DNA of 6,876 bases from an uncultured Collinsella sp. (GCA_902494935.1 CABUVH010000106.1:1-6876), one strand, 5' to 3'; shown: positions 1 to 6,687, counted from the stretch's first letter. A program made the numbers and translations. The notes: a model not told the origin generated them from the sequence alone.

Positions 1-694
<694 letters not shown>

Positions 695-787
695 GGTATC
701 CCCCGTTGTTAGCCTCGTACTACTTTATGAACGTAATAGTAAACCTTGGCGAACTATTTTGGGGCGAGGCCTAGGATTTATTTCAGA
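695..787. promoter_or_regulatory. Intergenic gap with an AT-rich imperfect dyad, possible promoter/operator for the LolD-like ATPase gene
   Basis: The gap is 93 bases between two minus-strand genes. Its 718-745 part is clearly AT-rich against the GC-rich surroundings and forms an imperfect dyad: TACTA at 718-722 facing TAGTA at 737-741, with further partial pairing. I see no convincing -35/-10 pair and no T-tailed hairpin, so it is open whether transcription continues from the upstream operon or starts here. The placement directly ahead of the ABC gene suggests a control site. This is inference from composition and symmetry only. Confidence 0.3.
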
Positions 788-1993
788 CTAGGCGCGGGAT
801 TTGGCGCGTGAGAGGGCCAGGCCTACGGCGGCAATGGCGGCGGCGAAGAGCACGGTGACGCCCAGGTCGCAAGCGATGTCACCCAACACGGTGGACGTCA
901 GATCCGAAGCGAGCGCCTTGCCAATCGCGTCGTTCACCCAATACGTCGGCACAAAGTGCGCCACCGTCTGCACGGCCGAGCCCATCAGCGACAGCGGCAT
1001 CCAAGCGCCGCCCAAAAACGTCATGAGCATGCCAAGCAGGTTGCCCACACCGTTAAGCAGCTCCTCGCGCGCACCCAGGCTCGACAGCGCAAAGCCAACG
1101 GCCAGAGGCGTGCACGCCAGGGCAAACGTCGCCGCCAGCGCCAGGCACACACGACCCACGCCGACCTCGGCAACCGCGCCGGCAAAGCCCACGACGCCCA
1201 TCATGCTCGACACGAACCAGATGCAGACGGTGAGCACGGCGGCGGCCGCAAACACGGCAAGCGAGCGCTGGCGCTCGGAGACCGGGCCGGCCTCCATGCG
1301 GCGCACACGCTCGGGCTCGTTCATGCCCGAGAACACCAGTCCCACCGACACGATGACCGACGAGATGATCGCGTACGCGCCAAAGTTAAAGTACGACTCG
1401 AGCGTGGCGGCGGCAGTCGAGTCGACCTTGACCTGCTCGATCTCGACCTTGGCGCGCTTCGCGGCCGCATGTTCAGCGGCCTTGGCAACGTCGCCGTTAG
1501 AAGCAGCGGGCTCAAGCGCCGCCGCAGCGCCCGCGAGCGAGATCCAGCGCGAGGCCTCGGCAGACGAAAGCGCCGCCGCCATGGTGCCAGCACCGTAGGT
1601 CACATCGAGCTTGGGCAGGGACTCCCCCGCGCGGGCGGCTGCAACAAGATCGCCCTCAAACCCCTCCGGGATAAAGAACACGCAGTCGGCGCTACCTTTG
1701 GCGCTGTTGCTCTTGGAGAGCGCGTCCGCAAGGTCGTAGGTGTCGTCGCCGACGCCCGTGACCAGCTCAAAGCGCGAACCCAGATGCTTGGTAAGCGCAC
1801 GCGAAAGGTCGCTGTCGTCGCGGTCGACCACAATCACGTTGGCATCGTAGGGCTTGTACTCGGTGAGCTGCGACGAGTTCCAGCTCACCGATGCCGCGAT
1901 GAATACGCCCATCAGCGAAATGAACACCGTGTAGATAAGCAGGTAGAACGGGTGCGCGAGCGCCATGCGAAGCGCGGTCTTAAAGGTGCTCAT
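788..1993 (-). CDS. ABC-2 type permease, second membrane subunit (LnrN-like by position)
   Basis: Membrane subunit of an ABC-2 exporter, 401 residues. One N-terminal membrane segment (about 17-36) is followed by a large extracytoplasmic domain (about 37-200), then five hydrophobic segments (about 203-223, 245-270, 281-305, 314-334, 374-394). This is the ABC2_membrane_3 layout. The FLGGAWMPL (326-334) and FVPTYWVNDA (347-356) stretches resemble the conserved GG..MPL and P.YW motifs of ABC-2 permeases. The charged loop EPERVRRMEAGPVSERQR after the second segment fits the cytosolic coupling region. Start choice: the reading frame extends upstream to a TTG at 2008, but ATG 1993 has AAGGAG five bases upstream, so I use ATG 1993. 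It overlaps the preceding permease by 14 bases, implying translational coupling. It is the last gene of the ATPase-permease-permease operon and probably forms a heterodimer with its neighbour. The substrate is unknown. Confidence 0.9.
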   Translation of the reverse strand: MSTFKTALRMALAHPFYLLIYTVFISLMGVFIAASVSWNSSQLTEYKPYDANVIVVDRDDSDLSRALTKHLGSRFELVTGVGDDTYDLADALSKSNSAKGSADCVFFIPEGFEGDLVAAARAGESLPKLDVTYGAGTMAAALSSAEASRWISLAGAAAALEPAASNGDVAKAAEHAAAKRAKVEIEQVKVDSTAAATLESYFNFGAYAIISSVIVSVGLVFSGMNEPERVRRMEAGPVSERQRSLAVFAAAAVLTVCIWFVSSMMGVVGFAGAVAEVGVGRVCLALAATFALACTPLAVGFALSSLGAREELLNGVGNLLGMLMTFLGGAWMPLSLMGSAVQTVAHFVPTYWVNDAIGKALASDLTSTVLGDIACDLGVTVLFAAAIAAVGLALSRAKSRA

Positions 1994-3167
1994 AGCGGCT
2001 CCTTCCAAAGATCAGCGTGGCGGCGGCAACGAACAGCAGCGCCATAAGGACCAGTGCGCCGGCGCGAACGGCAAAGGGGCCCAGGTCCTCAAAGAAATAC
2101 AGGCGGTTGAACATGTCGCAGATGAGCTTGACAGGGTTGAGCCAGCACTCGGCCGGGCAGGCGCGGGCGACGTCGTCGGCAAGCGCCATCGCCGGCTCGC
2201 CGTAGAGGCCGGCGAACAGGGCGCACGTGGTAGCAAAGCCCGTAAGGATGCCGGACTTGGACGCCTTGCCGCCCTTAACGGGAAGCGTACCCACAAAGAG
2301 CCCCAGGCCCGTGGCGGCAAGCGCGGAAGCGGCGCCGCCCACCAGACACAGCCCCTCGCGCCCGCCAAAGTCGACGCCCACGACCAGGCGCACGTAGCCG
2401 ATTGCGATCGCCATCGAGGCGAAGGAAACCAGCCACGAGCCGACAAAGATGCCGGCCAGCGACGCCGTCTTGGAAAGACCGCCCACGCAGCGACGCGCGC
2501 CAAGGCCCGACAGATTGGGCTGCAAATCGACGACGCTCAAGGCGGCAAACTCGGCAGACATCATCGCGACCAGGCCAAAAAGCGCGTAATAGTAGATGAC
2601 CGTGCCGTCGGGCGTGGTGCGCGTAAGGCTCACGCGACGGGTGCCGCCCTCGAGCGACAGGGCGCGCGCAACCGCCTCGGGGTCGGCAAGTGCCGCCGGG
2701 TTGTCCTGGGCAATCTGGGACATGAGCTCGGCATTTTGTGTATACGAGCTTGCCACCGTCTCCAGGATGCTGCGATCGGTGAGCACCGATGATGCGCGCG
2801 AGCTGTCGTAGCTCGATAGCAGTGTGAGCTTGGGTACGCCTGCGTCGTCGACCGTATAGATGCCCGCAACCTCGCCGGCCTTGAGCGCACGGTTCGCATC
2901 GGCTGCGTCGTCGAGCTCGTGGATCTCGAGCAGCTGATCGTTGTCTTCCTTGGCAAGCGACGTCGCCACGCCCTTAAAGGTCGAAGCGTCCCAAGCCTCG
3001 TCCGCCACGACGGCAACCGGCACCGGGTCGATCTTGCCGTCGGAGCTGAGGTTCGCAAACATAAACATGAACATCGTGGAAAGTGCGATGGGAAAGAGAG
3101 CGCCCCAGACCCACGTGCTCGGCCGGCGCAGCAGCGTCTTGACCGTGGTGATGATGGTGTTGAACAT
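1980..3167 (-). CDS. ABC-2 type permease, first membrane subunit (LnrM-like by position)
   Basis: Membrane subunit of an ABC-2 exporter, 395 residues. Topology from hydrophobicity: segment 1 at about 17-40, an external domain at about 41-188 rich in Asp, Ala and Ser, then segments at about 190-213, 234-258, 271-294, 305-325 and 365-388. The C-terminal stretch with CWLNPVKLICDMFNRLYFF (341-359) is the kind of conserved P-bounded segment seen between the last two helices of ABC2_membrane_3 proteins. It shares overall design and length with the following permease but has little obvious sequence identity to it, which fits a heterodimer rather than a recent duplication. ATG 3167 lies nine bases after the ATPase stop, with a GGGGG run in the gap as SD. 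Its own 3' end carries the SD and start of the next gene, so all three cistrons are tightly linked. Likely role: export of, or protection from, a hydrophobic compound; the compound cannot be named. Confidence 0.9.
   Translation of the reverse strand: MFNTIITTVKTLLRRPSTWVWGALFPIALSTMFMFMFANLSSDGKIDPVPVAVVADEAWDASTFKGVATSLAKEDNDQLLEIHELDDAADANRALKAGEVAGIYTVDDAGVPKLTLLSSYDSSRASSVLTDRSILETVASSYTQNAELMSQIAQDNPAALADPEAVARALSLEGGTRRVSLTRTTPDGTVIYYYALFGLVAMMSAEFAALSVVDLQPNLSGLGARRCVGGLSKTASLAGIFVGSWLVSFASMAIAIGYVRLVVGVDFGGREGLCLVGGAASALAATGLGLFVGTLPVKGGKASKSGILTGFATTCALFAGLYGEPAMALADDVARACPAECWLNPVKLICDMFNRLYFFEDLGPFAVRAGALVLMALLFVAAATLIFGRSRYEHL
1999..2006 (-). promoter_or_regulatory. Ribosome binding site deciding the start of the second permease
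   Basis: On the minus strand GGAAGGAG sits five bases before ATG 1993, inside the end of the upstream permease gene. A TTG at 2008 would put this SD sequence inside the coding region, so the ATG is the better start. Confidence 0.8.
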
Positions 3168-3176
3168 GACTGCCCC

Positions 3177-4115
3177 CTAGTCGCGCAGCTCGCGGCCGGT
3201 GATCTCGAGGAACACGTCGTTGAGGGTCGGCGGTTCGCTCCACACGCGGCCGAGTGCCACGTCGGCAGCGCGCAGCGTGTCGAGGATGTCCACCAGGTTG
3301 TGCGGGCTCGCCTCGCAGGTGCAGACGAGCTCGCCGCCGGACAGCTCGACGCTGAGCACGTGCTCGAGGGCGCGCAGGCGCTCGACCGTGGCGGTCTCGA
3401 CGGCGCCGACCTCGACGGTCACGCGCTCGCCCATCTGGATCATGCGCTTGAGCTCGTCGTTGGTGCCCTGCGCCAGCACGCGCCCGCCGTCCATGATCAT
3501 GATGCGGCTGCAGATTTGCTCGACTTCCTCCATGTAATGGCTGGTATACACCACCGTGGCACCTTCGTCGCGCAGGCGGCAAATGCCCTCCAGGATGGCG
3601 TTTCGGCTCTGCGGGTCGACCGCCACCGTGGGCTCGTCAAAAAAGATCAGCTCGGGCTTGTGCGCGATGCCGCAGGCGATGTTGAGGCGACGCGCCAGGC
3701 CGCCCGAGAGCTTGCCGGGGCGGAACTTGGTAAAGTCGCCCAGGCCGACAAAGTCGATCGCCTCGTCCACCAGCGCGCGGCGGCGCTTGCGGTCGCTAAC
3801 GTAAAGGCTGCAGAAATAGTCGATGTTTTCGCGCACGGTGAGCTCGTCGAACACCGCCACCTGCTGCGGCACCACGCCGATGCGGCGCTTGAGGTCGTAG
3901 CGGGCGGGCGTCATGGGCTCGCCAAACAGCTCGATGGTGCCTTTGTCGTAGGCAAGCAGCTGCAGGATGCAGTTGATGGACGTGGTCTTACCCGAGCCGT
4001 TGGGGCCCAGCAGGCCAAAGATCTCGCCGGGGGCGATGCTCAGGTTAAAGTGGTCGAGCGCGATAAGATCGTCGTAGCGCTTGACGAGGTTTTCGACGTG
4101 GACGATATCTGTCAT
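3177..4115 (-). CDS. ABC-2 exporter ATP-binding protein, LnrL/DrrA-like
   Basis: ATPase of the exporter, 312 residues from ATG 4115. Motifs in order: Walker A GPNGSGKTT (37-45), Q-loop VVPQQ (81-85), signature KLSGGLARRLNIA (135-147), Walker B LIFFDEPT (156-163) with catalytic E161, D-loop region VAVDPQSR (164-171) and H-loop H193 in TSHYMEE. After about residue 225 there is an extra C-terminal domain of 85 residues, as in DrrA/CcmA-type drug-exporter ATPases. The length matches B. subtilis LnrL (about 311 residues, from memory). The reading frame can be extended to GTG 4181, but those 22 residues look unlike any ABC N-terminus. MTDIVHVENLVKRY is a normal start, and an AAGGG run lies about eight bases upstream. 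It is first in the operon, nine bases ahead of the first permease, and divergent from the two-component genes. Function as an ABC ATPase is certain; substrate class is inference. Confidence 0.95.
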   Translation of the reverse strand: MTDIVHVENLVKRYDDLIALDHFNLSIAPGEIFGLLGPNGSGKTTSINCILQLLAYDKGTIELFGEPMTPARYDLKRRIGVVPQQVAVFDELTVRENIDYFCSLYVSDRKRRRALVDEAIDFVGLGDFTKFRPGKLSGGLARRLNIACGIAHKPELIFFDEPTVAVDPQSRNAILEGICRLRDEGATVVYTSHYMEEVEQICSRIMIMDGGRVLAQGTNDELKRMIQMGERVTVEVGAVETATVERLRALEHVLSVELSGGELVCTCEASPHNLVDILDTLRAADVALGRVWSEPPTLNDVFLEITGRELRD

Positions 4116-4183
4116 GAGGCGGCCCTTCTGTTGGTTGCGGCCCGGTACGATTGCATCATCGCAGGAGCCGCCGGCGCGCACCA

Positions 4184-4197
4184 GTGAGCTTTGTCAC
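4184..4197. promoter_or_regulatory. Candidate operator dyad GTGA-N6-TCAC
   Basis: Four-base arms with a six-base spacer lie about 70 bases upstream of the ATPase start. The pattern looks like a CRP/FNR half-site pair, but short dyads of this kind are frequent by chance. It could equally be a site for the adjacent response regulator. Confidence 0.25.
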
Positions 4198-4210
4198 GAG
4201 TGCGGGGCTT

Positions 4211-4222
4211 GGTCGTGCGACC
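4211..4222. promoter_or_regulatory. Candidate operator dyad GGTCG-TG-CGACC
   Basis: A perfect five-base inverted repeat with a two-base spacer sits near the middle of the divergent region. NarL/LuxR-family regulators bind symmetric sites as dimers, so it is a reasonable candidate for autoregulation and exporter control. GC-rich background makes chance occurrence plausible. Confidence 0.3.
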
Positions 4223-4254
4223 TGCCGACGCCCCCGATTTGCCGCGCGGGAGGA

Positions 4255-4317
4255 ATGTCACGGTTGCTCCGGGTGGCGCCTCCCCCGTGCGCGGCATCGC
4301 GTACAATACCCGTATGA
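4255..4317 (+). CDS. Possible 20-codon leader ORF overlapping the kinase start (doubtful)
   Basis: An ATG at 4255 opens a 20-codon frame whose TGA at 4315-4317 overlaps the kinase ATG as ATGA. A purine-rich GGGAGG (4248-4253) sits just before it, but only one base separates GGAGG from the ATG, which is closer than normal. The predicted peptide begins MSRLLRVAPPP and shows no known motif. If translated, it would couple ribosomes onto the kinase start, which has no SD of its own. The competing view is that the kinase mRNA is leaderless and this ORF is chance. Confidence 0.25.
   Translation: MSRLLRVAPPPCAASRTIPV
4302..4307 (+). promoter_or_regulatory. Candidate -10 hexamer TACAAT for a leaderless kinase transcript
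   Basis: TACAAT differs from TATAAT at one base and ends six bases before ATG 4314, so transcription would begin at or next to the A of the start codon. No SD precedes that ATG. Leaderless mRNAs with this geometry are common in actinobacteria. No good -35 is seen 16-19 bases upstream, which lowers confidence. Confidence 0.4.
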
Positions 4318-5459
4318 ACAGGCTATTCGACAAATCGATCGTGCTGGCGTGCTGTATCGTAGCCGCCACGGGCCTTGCTGTGGACGCTCGTCTGGTTGCG
4401 GCGTTTTGCCTTGGCGTTATTGCCACCTCACTGGCCGAGGTCGCACAGGGAAACCGCGCCCATCGCGCGAGCGAGGCCGCGAGCTACGCTTACATCATCG
4501 CGGCCGTCTTCGTGCCGTCATTTATGCCGTTCGCACCCCTTGCCTTCTATGACATCGTGCGACGCGTGCGCCGTGAACGCATCTGGCCCGCGCTGGCGAT
4601 TGGCGCCGTGTTTGTCTGCGCGCTTGTCGCGGACCTTCGCGGCGGCGCGCTCACCACCCGAACGCTGCTGCTAACCGCCATCCTTTCGGTCGCCGCCACG
4701 TTACTGTCGCTGCGCACCGCGCAGCTGGAGCGCGAACAGGAACGCATGCGTCGCACCCGCGACAAGCTGCAAGAACGCGCCCTGGCACTCGAAGCACGCA
4801 ACCGCGACCTCGCCGACCGCCAGGACTACGAAGTCGAGCTCGCGACGCTCGCCGAACGCGCCCGTATCGCGCGCGAGATCCACGATAACGTCGGGCACCA
4901 GCTCACGCGCGCTTCACTGCAGGCCGAAGCCCTACGCGTGGTCCACGCCGACGAGCCTGGCGTCGCCGCCGATTTCGCCGACGTTAAATGCACGGTTGAC
5001 GAGGCGCTCCAGCTTGTGCGCACCAGCGTCCACGCGCTCAACGACAACGCTGTCGACCTTTCCGTGCAGCTCGAACGCATTGTCGAAGGCGCGTGCTCGG
5101 ACGGCAGTCCGCAGATTGAGCTTGAAGTTATGACCGAGCATGCACCCGCAAACGTCGCCAACTGCTTTGCGGCGGTCCTGCGCGAGGCGCTCTCCAACAG
5201 CTTGCGCCACGCTTGCGCCCAGACCGTCACTGTACGATGCATGGAGCATCCGTCATTTTACCAGCTCATCGTTACCGACGATGGCGCGGGCGGGGTCCAA
5301 GCAAACAGCCGCGGTGCCGCGGAGGGCATGGGGCTCGCCTCCATGCGCGAGCGCATCGAGGCGCTTGGCGGCACCTTCACCGCCGGCCCGCGTGTCGGCG
5401 CCGGCGGCTGGCGCGTGTTTGCCACCGTTCCCAAACAACAAGGAGATGAGGACCGATGA
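4314..5459 (+). CDS. Two-component sensor histidine kinase, NarL-partner class (HisKA_3), multi-TM
   Basis: Membrane sensor kinase, 381 residues. Hydrophobic segments at about 7-24, 26-43, 57-81, 90-108 and 113-134 leave only short loops, so there is no large external sensor domain; this suggests sensing within or at the membrane. A Arg/Glu/Leu-rich coiled coil (about 136-182) leads into the HisKA_3 domain with ERARIAREIHDNVGHQLT and phospho-acceptor H190. D191 and H195 form the HDxxxQ/H motif linked to kinase and phosphatase activity. The ATPase domain shows an N-box REALSNSLRHA (N295), G1 DDGAG (322-326) and G2 GMGLASMRER (338-347). The frame extends upstream to TTG 4191, but the added 41 residues are Pro/Arg-rich and unlikely; ATG 4314 begins a proper membrane domain. 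It ends in an ATGA overlap with the regulator gene. It is divergent from the exporter, matching LnrJ/YfiJ-like kinases beside ABC exporters; the ligand is unknown. Confidence 0.93.
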   Translation: MNRLFDKSIVLACCIVAATGLAVDARLVAAFCLGVIATSLAEVAQGNRAHRASEAASYAYIIAAVFVPSFMPFAPLAFYDIVRRVRRERIWPALAIGAVFVCALVADLRGGALTTRTLLLTAILSVAATLLSLRTAQLEREQERMRRTRDKLQERALALEARNRDLADRQDYEVELATLAERARIAREIHDNVGHQLTRASLQAEALRVVHADEPGVAADFADVKCTVDEALQLVRTSVHALNDNAVDLSVQLERIVEGACSDGSPQIELEVMTEHAPANVANCFAAVLREALSNSLRHACAQTVTVRCMEHPSFYQLIVTDDGAGGVQANSRGAAEGMGLASMRERIEALGGTFTAGPRVGAGGWRVFATVPKQQGDEDR

Positions 5460-6085
5460 GGCTCATCGTTGTCGACGACGACCGCCTGGTGGTCGATTCG
5501 CTCAAGATTATCCTGGGCGCCCAGCCGCAGATCGAGGTGGTGGGCACCGGCGCCAATGGCGACGATGCGGTGGCGCTCTATGCCGAACACGCACCCGATA
5601 TCGCACTGCTCGACATTCAGATGCCGGGACGCGACGGACTTTCGGCAGCGCGCGAGATCCTTGAGCGCGACCCTGCGGCGCGGGTGGTGTTTCTAACGAC
5701 ATTCTCCGATGACGAGTACATTGTGTCGGCGCTCAAACTGGGCGCCCGCGGCTACCTGATCAAAACCGATGTCGCCGCCATTCCGCCAGCGTTGGCGCAG
5801 GTCATGGACGGCAAACGCGTACTCGAGGGCAAGGCGATCGAGGATATCGACTTTGATGGGGCGGGGTCCGAGGCCGACACGCCTCGCCGGCCCGCCGCCT
5901 TTGCCAGCCTGACCGACCGCGAGTTCGAAGTCGCAGAGCTCATCGCCCGCGGCCTCGACAACAAGGAGATTGCTGCCACCGCCTATATGGGCGAAGGCAC
6001 GGTACGCAACCACATCAGCTCGATCCTTGCCAAAATGGGCCTGCGCAACCGCACCCAAATCGCCATCGCCTATCTGCGAGGGTAA
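5456..6085 (+). CDS. Two-component response regulator, NarL/FixJ (LuxR-HTH) family
   Basis: DNA-binding response regulator, 209 residues, normal for the NarL/FixJ family. The receiver domain (1-115) has acidic pocket DDD at 7-9, phospho-acceptor D53 in LLDIQMPGRDG, conserved T81/T82 and K103 in YLIKTD. A linker of about 35 residues (roughly 116-150) rich in Asp, Ala and Pro leads to the LuxR-type helix-turn-helix: SLTDREFEVAELIARGLDNK (151-170), then the recognition helix around GEGTVRNHISSILAKMG (179-195). All key residues are intact. Its start overlaps the kinase stop by four bases (ATGA); AAGGAG and GAGG lie upstream, so translation is coupled. The kinase upstream is its evident partner. 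By analogy with LnrJK it probably activates the divergent exporter operon and may regulate itself; this is not shown by the sequence. Confidence 0.95.
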   Translation: MRLIVVDDDRLVVDSLKIILGAQPQIEVVGTGANGDDAVALYAEHAPDIALLDIQMPGRDGLSAAREILERDPAARVVFLTTFSDDEYIVSALKLGARGYLIKTDVAAIPPALAQVMDGKRVLEGKAIEDIDFDGAGSEADTPRRPAAFASLTDREFEVAELIARGLDNKEIAATAYMGEGTVRNHISSILAKMGLRNRTQIAIAYLRG

Positions 6086-6145
6086 TTACCCAACGGCCGA
6101 CCGCCCCGGCATAGCAAAATGGCTGCTACCGATTTAATGCCATTT

Positions 6146-6299
6146 CAAAACTATACCGGTTTACTACGATGAATCGCCCGCCTTCGACCACGGTAAATTG
6201 CGCGCTTGCAAAACCGCAGGTAGAACGCTTGCAATATTTAGAAAAATGCAGTCATGGTCGGGAATGTCGAATTCATCGTAGTAAACCGACATAGTTTTG
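6146..6299 (+). repeat. Palindromic intergenic element 1 (29-base arms, TACTACG core)
   Basis: Left arm 6146-6174 and right arm 6271-6299 pair at 27 of 29 positions, including an uninterrupted 18-base match containing GGTTTACTACGATGAAT. Inside the 96-base interior, CGACCA (6185-6190) pairs with TGGTCG (6255-6260), and AAATTGC faces GCAATATTT, so the whole unit can fold as one long interrupted hairpin. CGCTTGCAA occurs twice as a direct repeat (6203-6211, 6226-6234) flanking a 17-base core at 6209-6225. It resembles element 2 read on the opposite strand. I see no transposase and no clear target-site duplication. It could be a small non-autonomous mobile repeat, a structured RNA or both. Confidence 0.8.
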
Positions 6300-6391
6300 T
6301 TCGGGCGGCCCTGCACGAGTGCCCCTGCAAGCCTCGCGGGACCAAAATGATCCGTCTTCCTCCGTCCCCAAGGGATCAGCCGGAACCGCGC

Positions 6392-6550
6392 GCCACGAAA
6401 TCGGCCCATCTACTACGTTTGACTCGATACCCCTGACCATACCTTCGTTTTGAACAAAACCGCAGGCATTCTACCTGCGGTTTTGTTTTCGCGCTTTTTG
6501 GCATGGTTGGGGTAAGGGGCTAAACGTAGTAGATGGGCCAGCTTCGTGGC
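6392..6550 (-). repeat. Palindromic intergenic element 2 (29-base arms, TACTACG core) with embedded terminator
   Basis: Left arm 6392-6420 and right arm 6522-6550 pair at 26 of 29 positions, with an uninterrupted 18-base match GGCCCATCTACTACGTTT (6403-6420 against 6522-6539). Further in, ACCATACC pairs nearly perfectly with GGCATGGT, and the centre is the 14-base terminator stem at 6453-6487. Oriented on the minus strand, its inner right half aligns with element 1 without gaps: about 26 of 40 bases over the segment from GGTCAGGGGTATCGA into CGTAGTA. Arm length is the same and total length similar (159 against 154). This supports common descent of the two elements. Confidence 0.8.
6453..6492. 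terminator. Bidirectional intrinsic terminator between convergent genes
   Basis: The stem is AACAAAACCGCAGG (6453-6466) pairing perfectly with CCTGCGGTTTTGTT (6474-6487) around a seven-base loop. The plus strand continues TTTTGTTTTC, and the minus strand gives TTTTGTTC, so both directions have a T-rich tail. It would end read-through from the two-component operon, whose last stop is 370 bases away, and also from the minus-strand surface-protein gene. Confidence 0.85.
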
Positions 6551-6573
6551 AGGCCCTTCTCGCCTACGCACAA

Positions 6574-6612
6574 AAGCGCCGCCACGGAGGAGGGAGATGC
6601 CTCCGTGGCGGC
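6574..6612 (-). terminator. Intrinsic terminator for the LPXTG surface-protein gene
   Basis: GCCGCCACGGAGG (6578-6590) pairs perfectly over 13 bases with CCTCCGTGGCGGC (6600-6612) across a nine-base loop. On the minus strand it is followed by GCTTTTGTG, a short T run. It lies about 75 bases after the surface-protein stop. On the plus strand no T run follows, so it works in the minus direction only. Confidence 0.7.
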
Positions 6613-6650
6613 TGGGGGTAGGAGTAGGTCGGAATTTAGCCCTGCCGGCC

Positions 6651-6674
6651 GCCCGGGGCCTTTTGGCCCCGGGC
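6651..6674. repeat. GC-only perfect hairpin just after the surface-protein stop
   Basis: GCCCGGGGCC and GGCCCCGGGC form a 10-base perfect stem with a four-base loop (TTTT on plus, AAAA on minus), 13 bases after the minus-strand stop. There is no T run on either side, so it is not a classic terminator. It may protect the mRNA 3' end or slow polymerase ahead of the terminator at 6578-6612. Confidence 0.6.
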
Positions 6675-6687
6675 GCTGTCGACGTGC

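Larger units (their letters stand above)
4116..4313. promoter_or_regulatory. Divergent control region between exporter operon and two-component operon
   Basis: These 198 bases separate the start of the ATPase gene (minus) from the start of the kinase gene (plus) and must hold promoters for both unless each is read from afar. Two dyads are visible: GTGA-N6-TCAC at 4184-4197 and a perfect GGTCG-TG-CGACC at 4211-4222. A TACAAT hexamer at 4302-4307 is the best -10 candidate for the plus direction. I found no convincing -35/-10 pair for the minus direction. A NarL-family regulator encoded next door is expected, by analogy, to bind a dyad here, but which one is unknown. Confidence 0.6.
6086..6687. 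other. 600-base non-coding region between convergent genes, rich in inverted repeats
   Basis: No convincing gene is present between the regulator stop and the surface-protein stop. The region contains two related palindromic elements (6146-6299, 6392-6550), a bidirectional terminator inside the second, a T-tailed hairpin serving the minus strand (6578-6612) and a GC-only hairpin (6651-6674). The 92 bases between the two elements (6300-6391) hold only a weak dyad, TGATCC (6348-6353) facing GGATCA (6373-6378). Confidence 0.75.

Noticed and set aside
956..2047. 363-codon plus-strand ORF opposite the second permease
   Set aside because: The product is Arg/His/Ala-rich without domains and lies entirely antisense to a clear membrane protein.
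2919..4187. 422-codon plus-strand ORF opposite the exporter ATPase
   Set aside because: It is antisense to a gene with every ABC motif intact. The translation is rich in Ala, His, Val and Asp with no recognisable domain, as expected for shadow frames in GC-rich DNA.
4191..4313. N-terminal extension of the kinase from TTG 4191
   Set aside because: It adds 41 Pro/Arg-rich residues before a normal membrane-protein start, has no SD, and would cover the candidate dyad and -10.
6117..6145. Hairpin AAATGGC...GCCATTT after the regulator gene as its terminator
   Set aside because: The stem is only seven bases with a 15-base loop and three T residues, far weaker than the terminator at 6453-6487.
6164..6409. 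81-codon minus-strand ORF across element 1, containing VYYDEFDIPDH
   Set aside because: Its start lies inside the arm of element 2, without an SD, and it runs through the arms of element 1. The YYDEF stretch is simply the translated arm. It is more likely a repeat-derived frame than a gene, though such ORFs may be annotated repeatedly as hypothetical proteins.
6146..6550. CRISPR array or tandem repeat
   Set aside because: There are only two elements, in inverted orientation, with no regular direct repeats or spacers and no cas genes in the window.
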